Source: an uncultured Clostridium sp. (GTDB taxonomy: Bacteria > Bacillota > Clostridia > Christensenellales > Pumilibacteraceae). Taken from it: a DNA stretch of 5,062 nucleotides. The position numbers and the translations under genes were made by a program. Below are positions 1 through 5,062 of this stretch, in pieces. The stretch's first letter is position 1; each line of letters begins with the position of its first letter. A model generated the notes under the pieces. That model was not told where the DNA came from. It searched no databases and was given only the letters and a program-made list of their open reading frames with translations. The stretch is taken from positions 1 to 5,062 of the forward strand of contig USKH01000103.1 of the NCBI GenBank assembly GCA_900555125.1, given 5' to 3'.

Positions 1-1
1 G

Positions 2-208
2 AGTATGAAAGATCTTGCTATTCTTTGCATTGCGGCGCTTGTGTTGGTTTTTGCCTTGGTGGAACTCAAAATCTATACTCCCGCAGTCGTAACGTTGTAC
101 TTTGGATTTTTAACTATTCGTAAAGACGATGCGACGGTTTTGTATTATATAAAATACGCCGTGCGCTACTTTATAACCGATCAACAAACGTATAAATGGA
201 AGGAATGA
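2..208 (+). CDS. PrgI-family T4SS inner-membrane protein (5' partial)
   Basis: This is the C-terminal part of a small membrane protein of the PrgI family, the VirB3-like component found next to VirB4 in Gram-positive conjugation machines. The 67 visible residues from the first ATG (position 5) form two closely spaced hydrophobic helices (about residues 4-21 and 25-38). A polar stretch and an aromatic tail (KYAVRYFITDQQTYKWKE) follow, matching the typical PrgI ending. PrgI proteins are usually about 100-120 aa, and the segment just before the first helix normally reads like G-L-T-x-R/K-x-L. Here the frame stays open to the window edge with a Ser codon before Met, giving S-M-K-D-L. The ATG at 5 has no room for a ribosome binding site in the window, so it is probably an internal Met and the N-terminus lies upstream. 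The next gene starts one base after the stop. The family call is from recalled similarity and gene order. Confidence 0.72.
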   Translation, partial: SMKDLAILCIAALVLVFALVELKIYTPAVVTLYFGFLTIRKDDATVLYYIKYAVRYFITDQQTYKWKE

Positions 209-209
209 T

Positions 210-800
210 ATGGCAAAGAAAAAGCAAAAAAAGAAAAACCTAACTGCGGTGCAGACGCTTATAGGAATTAAAGGTTTTTCCGAATACGAACTTTCAACGG
301 TGGGCAGAGAATTATTGTTTTTCGTTATTTCGCCGACAAATATATCGGTTTTAAGTTCGGATAGCGTAGAGAGTAAAGTAAGAAAACTAACGCTTGCGCT
401 GTCTGCCGCGCCGGATATGGAAATCGTATGCGTCGACTCGGCGGAACGTTTCGACGATAATAAGGCGTATTTGCAGGAAAGGATAAACATTGAGCCGAAC
501 CTACAGATAAAAATGCTGTTGAAAAAGGACGCAGCGTTTCTCGACGAGATTCAGGCGGAACTCACCACGGCTCGACAGTTTATATTTATTGCAAGGTGCA
601 AGGGCTTAAAAACATCGCAAGTTTTCTCGTATGCGAACACGGTGAGTAAGGTCTTATCCGAACAAGGTTTTGACGTTCATAGAATGAAGAAACCTATGAT
701 TAAACGACTTATAGCCCTATATTTCGACGCTTCTTTAACGGGCGAGAATATCCCCGATTACGATGGCGAGCAGTATTTCAACTTAAAGGAGGACGAGTAA
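210..800 (+). CDS. VirB4 N-terminal-domain-like T4SS accessory protein (CD1111/TrsD position)
   Basis: This is a soluble 196-aa protein between PrgI and VirB4. It starts with a lysine-rich tip (residues 3-9). An alpha/beta domain follows, with a strand ISPTNISVLSS (40-50), a helix with the pattern of VirB4 N-terminal domains (53-66), a second strand EIVCVDSAERFDD (71-83), and another strand at ARQFIFIAR before a long C-terminal helical part. No Walker A motif, membrane segment or signal peptide is visible, so it is not an ATPase. In Tn1549/CTn4-type elements a gene of this size sits in the same place (CD1111 in C. difficile 630, from memory). In pSK41-type plasmids TrsD lies between the PrgI-like TrsC and the ATPase TrsE. 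A likely role is to bind VirB4 or the inner-membrane platform, which is inference. The start at 210 has a GGAAGGA site at 198-204. The stop overlaps the VirB4 start as TAATG. Confidence 0.7.
   Translation: MAKKKQKKKNLTAVQTLIGIKGFSEYELSTVGRELLFFVISPTNISVLSSDSVESKVRKLTLALSAAPDMEIVCVDSAERFDDNKAYLQERINIEPNLQIKMLLKKDAAFLDEIQAELTTARQFIFIARCKGLKTSQVFSYANTVSKVLSEQGFDVHRMKKPMIKRLIALYFDASLTGENIPDYDGEQYFNLKEDE
785..793 (+). promoter_or_regulatory. Ribosome binding site of the VirB4 gene
   Basis: AAAGGAGGA is a near-perfect Shine-Dalgarno sequence 6 bases before the ATG at 800, inside the end of the preceding gene. It fixes the VirB4 start and shows that translation does not depend only on coupling through the overlapping TAATG. 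Confidence 0.8.
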
Positions 801-2641
801 TGTCAAAGAAAAAGATATCGCCGGAAAAGACGGAGAAACTCGATACGAAAACGTTTTTCGATTGCGTTCTGCCGGGAATAATCAAATTCAATGTCGACCA
901 TTATATCGTCGGCGACAGTTACAGGTGCGCATGGGCGGTGCGGGAATATCCGCCGCTTACCGAACAGCAAGCAATCTTTGCAAGAGTGGCGGATAAGAAC
1001 GGCGTGACTTTGCGGATATACCACAGACTTGTGGAAGCGGCGGAGCAGAGAAAAATCATTCAGAACGCCACGAGAAAAAACAAGATGAAATCCACCGCGA
1101 ACGATATGACGGACAGCGTGGAAGCCGAAGGCAATTTGCAGGACGTAATCGACCTTTTAGCTGGTTTAAGAAAGAGCCGCGAGTGCTTACTACATTGCGC
1201 GGTGTTTATCGAATTAAAGGCAAAATCGCTCGAAAGTTTACGTGAAATTCAAAACCAAACGCTTATGGAACTTGCAAGAGCGAAGATTACGGTCGACAGG
1301 CTTACGTTAAGACAAAAAGAAGGCTTTTTGTCTGTTCTGCCCTTCGGCGCAAATCAGTTCGGAACGCTGTATGAAAGGGTTCTCCCCGCAAGTTCGGCGG
1401 CAAATTTTTATCCGTTCGCATTTTCGGGAAAAACCGATGCTAACGGCTTTTATATCGGTAAAGACAAATACGGTACGAACGTAATCGTCGATCTCGACCG
1501 CCGAACAGAAGATAAAACCACGAGCAACGTTTTAATTCTCGGTAACAGCGGACAGGGCAAAAGTTATCTAATGAAACTTCTGCTCACGAATATCCGCGAA
1601 TCGGGCAAAAAAGTGATTTGCCTTGATCCCGAAAGCGAGTACGAAGAACTGTGTAAAAATCTCGGCGGGTGTTATATAGACTTTTTGTCGGGCGAATATA
1701 AGATAAACCCGTTAGAACCGAAAGCATGGACGGAAACAACGGGCGAAACGAGCGGAAAAGAAGAAAATACGGAAAACTGCCCCGAAGCCTTCAAAAAGGT
1801 AACGCGCCTGTCGCAGCATATAGCCTTCTTAAAAGATTTCTTCAAGACGTATAAAGATTTCGACGATACGCAAATCGACACGATAGAAATTCTTTTAACG
1901 AAACTATACGAAAAGTGCGGTATTACGGACGAAACGGACTATACGCAAAAAACAGCGAAAGATTATCCCACGATGTCGGATTTTTACGCGCTTTGCGAAG
2001 AAGAATACGTTTCATACGACAAGGAAAAGAAATACTTGTATTCGGAAGAAACGTTGCAGGAAGTATGCCTCGGAATCCATTCGATGTGCGTCGGTGCGGA
2101 AAGCAAATATTTCGACGGGCATACGAATATTACTTCGGGTGATTTTTTGTGCTTTGGCGTAAAAGGACTATTAGAGTCAAATCGTAGGCTTAAAGATGTA
2201 ATGCTGTTCAATATTCTTTCGTATATGTCGAACAAACTGCTCGGCGAAGGCAATACGGCGGCAAGCATTGACGAATTGTATTTATTTTTAACGAATATGA
2301 CGGCAATCGAGTATATCCGAAACGCCATGAAGCGCGTAAGAAAAAAGGACTCGTCGGTGATACTCGCGAGTCAGAATATAGAGGACTTTCTTCTGCCTTC
2401 GATCCGCGAATTTACGAAACCGCTGTTTTCTATTCCGACGCATCAATTTTTATTCAATGCAGGGCAAATCAACCCGAAAGAATATATGGACGCGTTGCAG
2501 ATTGAACCGAGCGAGTTTGAACTTTTTCGATATCCCGAACGCGGAACGTGCTTGTACCGTTGCGGAAACGAAAGGTATTTGCTCGAAGTGATCGCGCCCG
2601 AATATAAGGCGGAATTGTTCGGCAAAGGGGGCGGCAGATAA
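800..2641 (+). CDS. VirB4-type conjugal transfer ATPase (CD1110-like)
   Basis: This is the hexameric cytoplasmic ATPase that energises assembly and substrate passage of the conjugative T4SS. The 613-aa protein is complete and collinear with the compact VirB4 family typified by CD1110 of CTn4 (family name from memory). Residues 1-240 form the N-terminal platform-binding domain, ending in the usual LRQKEGFLSVLPFGAN segment. The RecA-like domain begins near 240, with Walker A GNSGQGKS at 248-255 (Lys254, Ser255). It continues with VICLDPESEYEEL from 272, the NPLEP motif at 303-307, Walker B IDELYLFL around Asp491 and Glu492, and the downstream RKKDSSVILASQNIEDFL block that in this family carries the sensor/arginine-finger part. 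The end (GTCLYRCGNERYLLEVIAPEY) is typical of the family. All catalytic residues are present, so it should be functional. The gene overlaps both neighbours by one base (TAATG at 798-802 and 2639-2643), indicating one polycistronic unit. Confidence 0.93.
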   Translation: MSKKKISPEKTEKLDTKTFFDCVLPGIIKFNVDHYIVGDSYRCAWAVREYPPLTEQQAIFARVADKNGVTLRIYHRLVEAAEQRKIIQNATRKNKMKSTANDMTDSVEAEGNLQDVIDLLAGLRKSRECLLHCAVFIELKAKSLESLREIQNQTLMELARAKITVDRLTLRQKEGFLSVLPFGANQFGTLYERVLPASSAANFYPFAFSGKTDANGFYIGKDKYGTNVIVDLDRRTEDKTTSNVLILGNSGQGKSYLMKLLLTNIRESGKKVICLDPESEYEELCKNLGGCYIDFLSGEYKINPLEPKAWTETTGETSGKEENTENCPEAFKKVTRLSQHIAFLKDFFKTYKDFDDTQIDTIEILLTKLYEKCGITDETDYTQKTAKDYPTMSDFYALCEEEYVSYDKEKKYLYSEETLQEVCLGIHSMCVGAESKYFDGHTNITSGDFLCFGVKGLLESNRRLKDVMLFNILSYMSNKLLGEGNTAASIDELYLFLTNMTAIEYIRNAMKRVRKKDSSVILASQNIEDFLLPSIREFTKPLFSIPTHQFLFNAGQINPKEYMDALQIEPSEFELFRYPERGTCLYRCGNERYLLEVIAPEYKAELFGKGGGR

Positions 2642-3123
2642 TGGCTGTGCCTATCATACCGATACTCAAAAAGATCGGCGCGGCGGTGTTGTCGAATAAA
2701 AAAGGCAGAAAAACGGTTCTGTATCTTATACTAATCGTAACGATAATCGTAATGTTGCCCGCGATAGCGGTGATGGGCATCTTCTCGAACGATGTAAGAA
2801 TCGATACGAGCGAAATAGAAAGCATAATGCAGGAAAGAGAAAAAATTGAAGCGGAACGGCACGCCGAGATAGAGCGGGTAATGACGGACGCGGGGTATGA
2901 AGAATTAAAAATACGGGAAGCGCAGGCGATATATTCGTTTGCGCTTTTTGATATTGCTGTCGACGATTTAGCGCAGAAACTTTCCGATTGCTTTTCGGCT
3001 GAAACGGACGAAGAACTTGTTGAAAAGATAAACACCGCGTTCGGAACAAATTTTGCGTATGAAGAAATCGTCGCCGTGTTAGAGAGCGTAAGGCAAGAAT
3101 ATGAGAATGAAAGGAGCGGATAA
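2641..3123 (+). CDS. Single-pass membrane protein, short CD1108-like form without hydrolase domain
   Basis: This 160-aa protein directly follows VirB4. In Tn1549/CTn4-type elements that place is normally held by a long membrane-anchored cell-wall hydrolase (CD1108 type, with NlpC/P60 or M23 peptidase). The N-terminus MAVPIIPILKKIGAAVLSNK followed by a basic KKGRK and a hydrophobic helix (about 25-47) matches the start of those proteins. The next part is a charged, possibly coiled-coil helix (57-81), then AIYSFALFDI (96-105), an SDCFS segment (115-119) and a short helical end, which resemble the linker region that precedes the peptidase. The peptidase is absent: there is no Cys-His or metal-binding motif, and the stop is followed at once by a well-formed next gene. 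It is expected to sit in the inner membrane with the C-terminal part outside. It could be a scaffold remnant or a naturally short form. The start is fixed by TAATG coupling and an AAAGGGGG site at 2624-2631. Confidence 0.62.
   Translation: MAVPIIPILKKIGAAVLSNKKGRKTVLYLILIVTIIVMLPAIAVMGIFSNDVRIDTSEIESIMQEREKIEAERHAEIERVMTDAGYEELKIREAQAIYSFALFDIAVDDLAQKLSDCFSAETDEELVEKINTAFGTNFAYEEIVAVLESVRQEYENERSG
3111..3116 (+). promoter_or_regulatory. Ribosome binding site deciding the start at 3125
   Basis: AAGGAG lies 8 bases before the ATG at 3125. The in-frame ATGs at 3101 and 3107 lie upstream of or beside it and have no such site of their own. The 3125 start leaves one base between the previous stop codon (3121-3123) and this gene, in keeping with the compact operon. 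Confidence 0.8.
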
Positions 3124-3124
3124 A

Positions 3125-3952
3125 ATGAAAAAAGAAACAGAATTAAAGGCAAAGTTGTATGATGCGGTCGAACGATGGTACGATTCACTCGATAATCTTG
3201 CAAAAAAATTACAGGACGATATTTCGGGCGAAAAGCCTTTCGAACAGAACGAGGGCGACAGAACCGGACTGTGCTTTGTCTTGGACTATATGGACGACTT
3301 AAAGAAAGAGATTAAGCAACTGCATAATAATATCAAAACCATAAAACCGACAGAGAAATTGAAATTAAACGCAATGATGTGGCGTAAACCTGAAACACTG
3401 GAACCGCTGTCATATAAAGTGTCGGAAGTAATAGTTTTGTCCGATGCGGAATTCAGAGACGTTATGAAAAATTCACTGGAAGATAGAGGATATCTGTCGG
3501 GCAGACACGGCGATGACACTTGCGTTTTGCTCTTAAGTGAAAACGGTGACGACGGAATACTTGTGGATACGCAAGGTTGTAATTATCCGCGATATGCGAC
3601 GTTTATACCGAAAGCGAAAATAATCGCAAACGAATTTATGCAACGGGTTACCGAAGAACAGGATTCGGATGACGACGAGAAAAACAGGGAGAAACGTAAA
3701 CGCGGGGAAGAAATAAAGGACGAAAACAGCGATGAAAAGCAGAAGGCTACAGATATACTCACGGCGGAAGATCTTGCGGAACAGGCGGAATATGCGGCGA
3801 ACGCGCCGAAATGTTGTTCGGAAAAAGAGCGTGCGTTAAATATGCTCGGAATGCTCGGCTCGAATATAGCCGACGAAGATATCTATCACGACGAGGACGA
3901 ACATGACGAAATAACGGAAAAGGGGCATTCGCTTGAAATGAATATGCAGTAA
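3125..3952 (+). CDS. ICE accessory protein with DUF6329-like domain and charged tail
   Basis: This is a soluble protein of 275 aa with no membrane helix or signal peptide. Residues 1-80 are mostly helical and charged. Residues 97-165 form a compact alpha/beta unit: VSEVIVLSDAEFRDVMKNSL, then a TCVLLLSENGDDGILVD strand pair and GCNYPRYATFIP. This strongly recalls a small domain in accessory proteins of Tn1549/CTn4-like elements, where the pattern is LVLGEGSxDGILVExxGxxYARYxxFxP. I believe this is DUF6329, but the number is from memory. Residues 176-207 are a strongly charged, probably disordered linker. The tail (208-275) has a short helical segment around EKERALNMLGMLG and ends acidic and His-rich (DEDIYHDEDEHDE). 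The role is unknown. It is the last gene of the T4SS block and precedes the non-coding region, so it may act in regulation or DNA processing rather than in the channel. That is inference. Confidence 0.62.
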   Translation: MKKETELKAKLYDAVERWYDSLDNLAKKLQDDISGEKPFEQNEGDRTGLCFVLDYMDDLKKEIKQLHNNIKTIKPTEKLKLNAMMWRKPETLEPLSYKVSEVIVLSDAEFRDVMKNSLEDRGYLSGRHGDDTCVLLLSENGDDGILVDTQGCNYPRYATFIPKAKIIANEFMQRVTEEQDSDDDEKNREKRKRGEEIKDENSDEKQKATDILTAEDLAEQAEYAANAPKCCSEKERALNMLGMLGSNIADEDIYHDEDEHDEITEKGHSLEMNMQ

Positions 3953-3982
3953 AAGCCGTTTCCTATTTGGTTGCAGGAATAA

Positions 3983-4011
3983 GCGAAGGGGTTGCAGTAG
4001 CACCCCTTCGC
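3983..4011. repeat. Strong hairpin 1 (inverted repeat)
   Basis: Arms GCGAAGGGG (3983-3991) and CCCCTTCGC (4003-4011) pair perfectly over 9 bp. Inside, TGC (3993-3995) can pair with GCA (4000-4002) around an AGTA loop, leaving T3992 bulged. The loop side contains one copy of the TTGCA motif repeated downstream. There is no T-run after it, so it is not a standard intrinsic terminator. Confidence 0.8.
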
Positions 4012-4019
4012 GGTTCACT

Positions 4020-4040
4020 GCGGACGGCAACGCCGACCGC
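4020..4040. repeat. Strong hairpin 2 next to ATAAGGG (candidate nic-side hairpin)
   Basis: GCGG (4020-4023) pairs with CCGC (4037-4040) and CGGC (4025-4028) with GCCG (4032-4035), with one A-A mismatch between the two blocks and an AAC loop. The 3' arm runs directly into ATAAGGGATTTT (4041-4052). The TTTT is nine bases from the stem and short, which argues against termination. The arrangement is like the recognition hairpin beside nic in many oriTs. Confidence 0.75.
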
Positions 4041-4061
4041 ATAAGGGATTTTGAAAAAAAC

Positions 4062-4088
4062 AGTCAAGGGGTTGCAAAATAAGGCAAA
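4062..4088 (+). repeat. Direct repeat copy A (AGTC...TTGCAAAAT..GGCAAA)
   Basis: The pattern is AGTC, a G-rich spacer of 6 bases, TTGCAAAAT (4072-4080), two bases, and GGCAAA (4083-4088). It is repeated at 4101-4126 with one base fewer in the spacer and one change between the conserved blocks. The core TTGCAA is itself a palindrome, suiting a dimeric DNA-binding protein such as the RHH protein encoded next. Confidence 0.75.
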
Positions 4089-4100
4089 TTCAAAGAAAAG

Positions 4101-4126
4101 AGTCGGGTGTTGCAAAATACGGCAAA
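4101..4126 (+). repeat. Direct repeat copy B (AGTC...TTGCAAAAT..GGCAAA)
   Basis: This is the second copy of the repeat at 4062-4088, with AGTC (4101-4104), GGGTG, TTGCAAAAT (4110-4118), AC and GGCAAA (4121-4126). Its TTGCA starts 38 bases after that of copy A. A third, degenerate TTGCA follows 39 bases later at 4149, next to the ribosome binding site. Confidence 0.75.
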
Positions 4127-4159
4127 ACAAAAAGAAAAAAACAAGGCGTTGCAGGGTGC

Positions 4160-4168
4160 AAAGGAGGA
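4160..4168 (+). promoter_or_regulatory. Ribosome binding site of the RHH gene
   Basis: AAAGGAGGA is a near-ideal Shine-Dalgarno sequence 6 bases before the ATG at 4175. It lies 6 bases after the last TTGCA motif (4149-4153), so a protein bound at these repeats could also affect expression of its own operon. Confidence 0.82.
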
Positions 4169-4174
4169 AAAACT

Positions 4175-4582
4175 ATGTCCGAGCCGAAAGATAAAAGAAA
4201 ATTCGCGCTGTGGGTGCGGAAAGAAACGATCGAGAAAGTAGAGAAGTTATATCGCGCGGAAAACGTAAAAAGTCGCTCGGAATTTATAGAAAAAGCAATC
4301 AATTTTTACTGCGGCTATCTTACGACAAGCGACGGAAAAGAATATTTCCCGCAAGTGATTGTGTCTACCTTGCAAGGCACGCTCGGCGCGTTTGAAAACC
4401 GTATGGCAAGTCTGCTGTTCAAAATAGCGGTTGAACTTTCAATGTCGCTCCACGTTACGGCGGCAAACAGTGAGATCGACGAAGAAACGCTTGTAAAACT
4501 TCGCGGACTTTGCGTGGACGAAGTAAAGCGTATTCGCGGCGCGGTATCGTTTGACGAAGCGTATAAATTTCAGAAAGGCTAA
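4175..4582 (+). CDS. Ribbon-helix-helix relaxosome accessory protein
   Basis: This 135-aa DNA-binding protein is encoded immediately before the relaxase. Residues 9-48 form a ribbon-helix-helix fold: strand KFALWV (9-14), helix A KETIEKVEKLYRAEN (16-30), the turn VKS, and helix B SRSEFIEKAINFYCGYL (33-49), with the S-R-S-E-F-I-E-K-A-I pattern typical of MetJ/Arc-like proteins. The C-terminal 85 residues are helical, with a hydrophobic segment MASLLFKIAVELSM, and probably serve for oligomerisation or relaxase contact. Proteins with this layout regularly precede MobP3-type relaxases in Firmicutes ICEs and play the part of MobC-like accessory factors: they bind oriT, bend or melt it, recruit the relaxase and often repress their own operon. 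The DNA-binding assignment is visible in the sequence, while the relaxosome role follows from position. The stop overlaps the relaxase start as TAATG, so the two are translationally coupled. Confidence 0.83.
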   Translation: MSEPKDKRKFALWVRKETIEKVEKLYRAENVKSRSEFIEKAINFYCGYLTTSDGKEYFPQVIVSTLQGTLGAFENRMASLLFKIAVELSMSLHVTAANSEIDEETLVKLRGLCVDEVKRIRGAVSFDEAYKFQKG

Positions 4583-5062
4583 TGGCGAGGTTAATCGTAA
4601 AGTGGCGGTATATAAAGCCCGGCGCGCCCAAGCAAGGCGAGCATTACGTCGACTATATCGCAACGCGTGAGGGCGTTGAAATCGAGGGCGAAAAGTGGAA
4701 GGACGAACCCGCTACAAAAGAACAGGAAAAGTTAGTTGATCGGCTTATAGATGACTTTCCCGATTGTAAAGACAGTTTCGAGTATCAGGATTATTTGTCT
4801 GCAAAAACGAAATATACGGCGACGACGTTTATAGACAAAGCGATAGAAGAGAACGTGGATCGGATAGGCAAGAAAGAAAACTATATCGGGTATATAGCGA
4901 TGCGCCCGCGCGTTGAAAAGGCGGGCTCGCACGGGTTATTCTCTTATTCTGATGAGCCTATAAAACTCTCCAAGGTAGCGAAAGAAGTTGGAAATCATGA
5001 CGGCGTTGTATGGACGACGGTAATTTCGTTAAAACGCGAGGATGCGGAAAAACTCGGCTATG
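4582..5062 (+). CDS. MobP3-family relaxase (3' partial)
   Basis: This is the N-terminal 160 residues of a conjugative relaxase, the enzyme that nicks one strand at oriT, stays bound to the 5' end and pilots the strand into the recipient. The sequence has the hallmarks I associate with MobP3 relaxases: a basic start with KWRYIKPG, YVDYIATREGVE (22-33), the T-x-x-Q-x-x-L-v-x-x-L-x-x-DFP block (45-60), EYQDYLSAKTKYTATTFI (67-84), YIGYIAMRPRVEKAGSHGLF (101-120), and WTTVISLKREDAEKLGY (144-160). The histidine triad of the metal site should lie beyond the window, so completeness cannot be judged. The frame is open to the last base. The start is set by TAATG overlap with the RHH gene, with a weak AAAGG only 3 bases upstream, suggesting coupled translation. 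The MobP3 name is from recalled family similarity. Confidence 0.88.
   Translation, partial: MARLIVKWRYIKPGAPKQGEHYVDYIATREGVEIEGEKWKDEPATKEQEKLVDRLIDDFPDCKDSFEYQDYLSAKTKYTATTFIDKAIEENVDRIGKKENYIGYIAMRPRVEKAGSHGLFSYSDEPIKLSKVAKEVGNHDGVVWTTVISLKREDAEKLGY

Larger units (their letters stand above)
3953..4174. other. Non-coding region between transfer blocks, probable oriT
   Basis: These 222 bases have no convincing gene on either strand. From left to right they hold a TTGCA copy at 3971, a long hairpin (3983-4011), a second hairpin (4020-4040) followed at once by ATAAGGG, and then two good direct repeats separated by A-rich runs, plus a degenerate TTGCA just before the next ribosome binding site. 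The region sits directly upstream of a relaxosome accessory gene and a relaxase, the commonest place for an origin of transfer. A hairpin running straight into ATAAG recalls oriTs of the RSF1010/pSK41 family, where the inverted repeat is followed by TAAGTGCGCCCT. The exact nic sequence is not conserved here, so the site is a proposal. The promoter of the relaxase operon probably also lies here, but I see no convincing -35/-10 pair. Confidence 0.55.

Noticed and set aside
110..490. 126-codon open frame on the minus strand
   Set aside because: It is opposite the PrgI and 196-aa genes. The translation is low-complexity (Phe/Ser runs from the AAG/AAA-rich + strand start), with no family resemblance.
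3101..3124. Upstream start at 3101 for the 275-aa protein
   Set aside because: It would overlap the preceding gene by 23 bases and would sit before the AAGGAG at 3111-3116, which is ideally spaced for the ATG at 3125.
2469..3203. 244-codon open frame on the minus strand
   Set aside because: It lies opposite the end of VirB4 and the whole 160-aa gene. Its translation is Ser/Ile/Arg-rich with no recognisable domain, and no ribosome binding site was identified. It reflects the codon bias of the + strand genes.
3983..4052. Intrinsic terminator after the T4SS block
   Set aside because: Both hairpins are strong, but neither is followed directly by a T-run. The only TTTT (4049-4052) is nine bases from the second stem.
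4051..4080. Promoter TTGAAA (4051-4056) with CAAAAT (4075-4080), 18-base gap
   Set aside because: The -10 matches only four of six consensus bases and falls inside the direct repeat. In such A-rich DNA this level of match is expected by chance.
3953..4174. CRISPR-like array
   Set aside because: The repeats are few, degenerate and have A-rich, not unique, spacers. There are no cas genes, and iteron-like binding sites explain them better.
4210..4395. 61-codon + strand open frame inside the RHH gene
   Set aside because: It is in another frame of a clearly recognisable RHH gene, and its Arg/Ser-rich translation has no domain.

Overview
The window is part of an integrative and conjugative element (ICE) of the Tn1549 / Clostridioides difficile CTn4-like kind. 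It most likely comes from a gut-type Clostridia (Bacillota) genome. Evidence for the host is indirect: strong AGGAGG-type ribosome binding sites, all genes on one strand, tightly packed TAATG junctions, and proteins whose closest recognisable relatives are Firmicutes ICE proteins. The base composition leans AT, but the codons are rich in GCG, ACG, TCG and CCG, as in several uncultured gut Clostridia. I cannot name the genus.

Layout, all on the + strand. (1) Positions 1-3952 hold a type IV secretion (T4SS) block: the end of a PrgI-family membrane protein, a 196-aa accessory protein resembling a VirB4 N-terminal domain, a complete 613-aa VirB4-type ATPase, a 160-aa single-pass membrane protein that looks like the N-terminus of the CD1108-type cell-wall-hydrolase protein without its catalytic domain, and a 275-aa soluble accessory protein with a small conserved ICE-associated domain and a charged tail. 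(2) Positions 3953-4174 are non-coding, with two strong hairpins followed by TTGCA-centred direct repeats separated by A-rich runs. I read this as a probable origin of transfer (oriT). (3) Positions 4175-5062 hold the DNA-processing block: a ribbon-helix-helix (RHH) protein and the first 160 residues of a MobP3-type relaxase, cut by the window edge.

How the parts fit together: the RHH protein and relaxase would assemble on the hairpin/repeat region to form the relaxosome and nick the DNA. VirB4 would power assembly of the mating channel, which includes PrgI, the VirB4-like accessory protein and the membrane protein. The coupling protein (VirD4), the VirB6-like channel protein, the cell-wall hydrolase, the integrase and any cargo are not in this window.

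This is not an unknown class of system. The least described parts are the putative oriT with its roughly 39-bp phased repeats, and the hydrolase-less short form of the CD1108-like protein.
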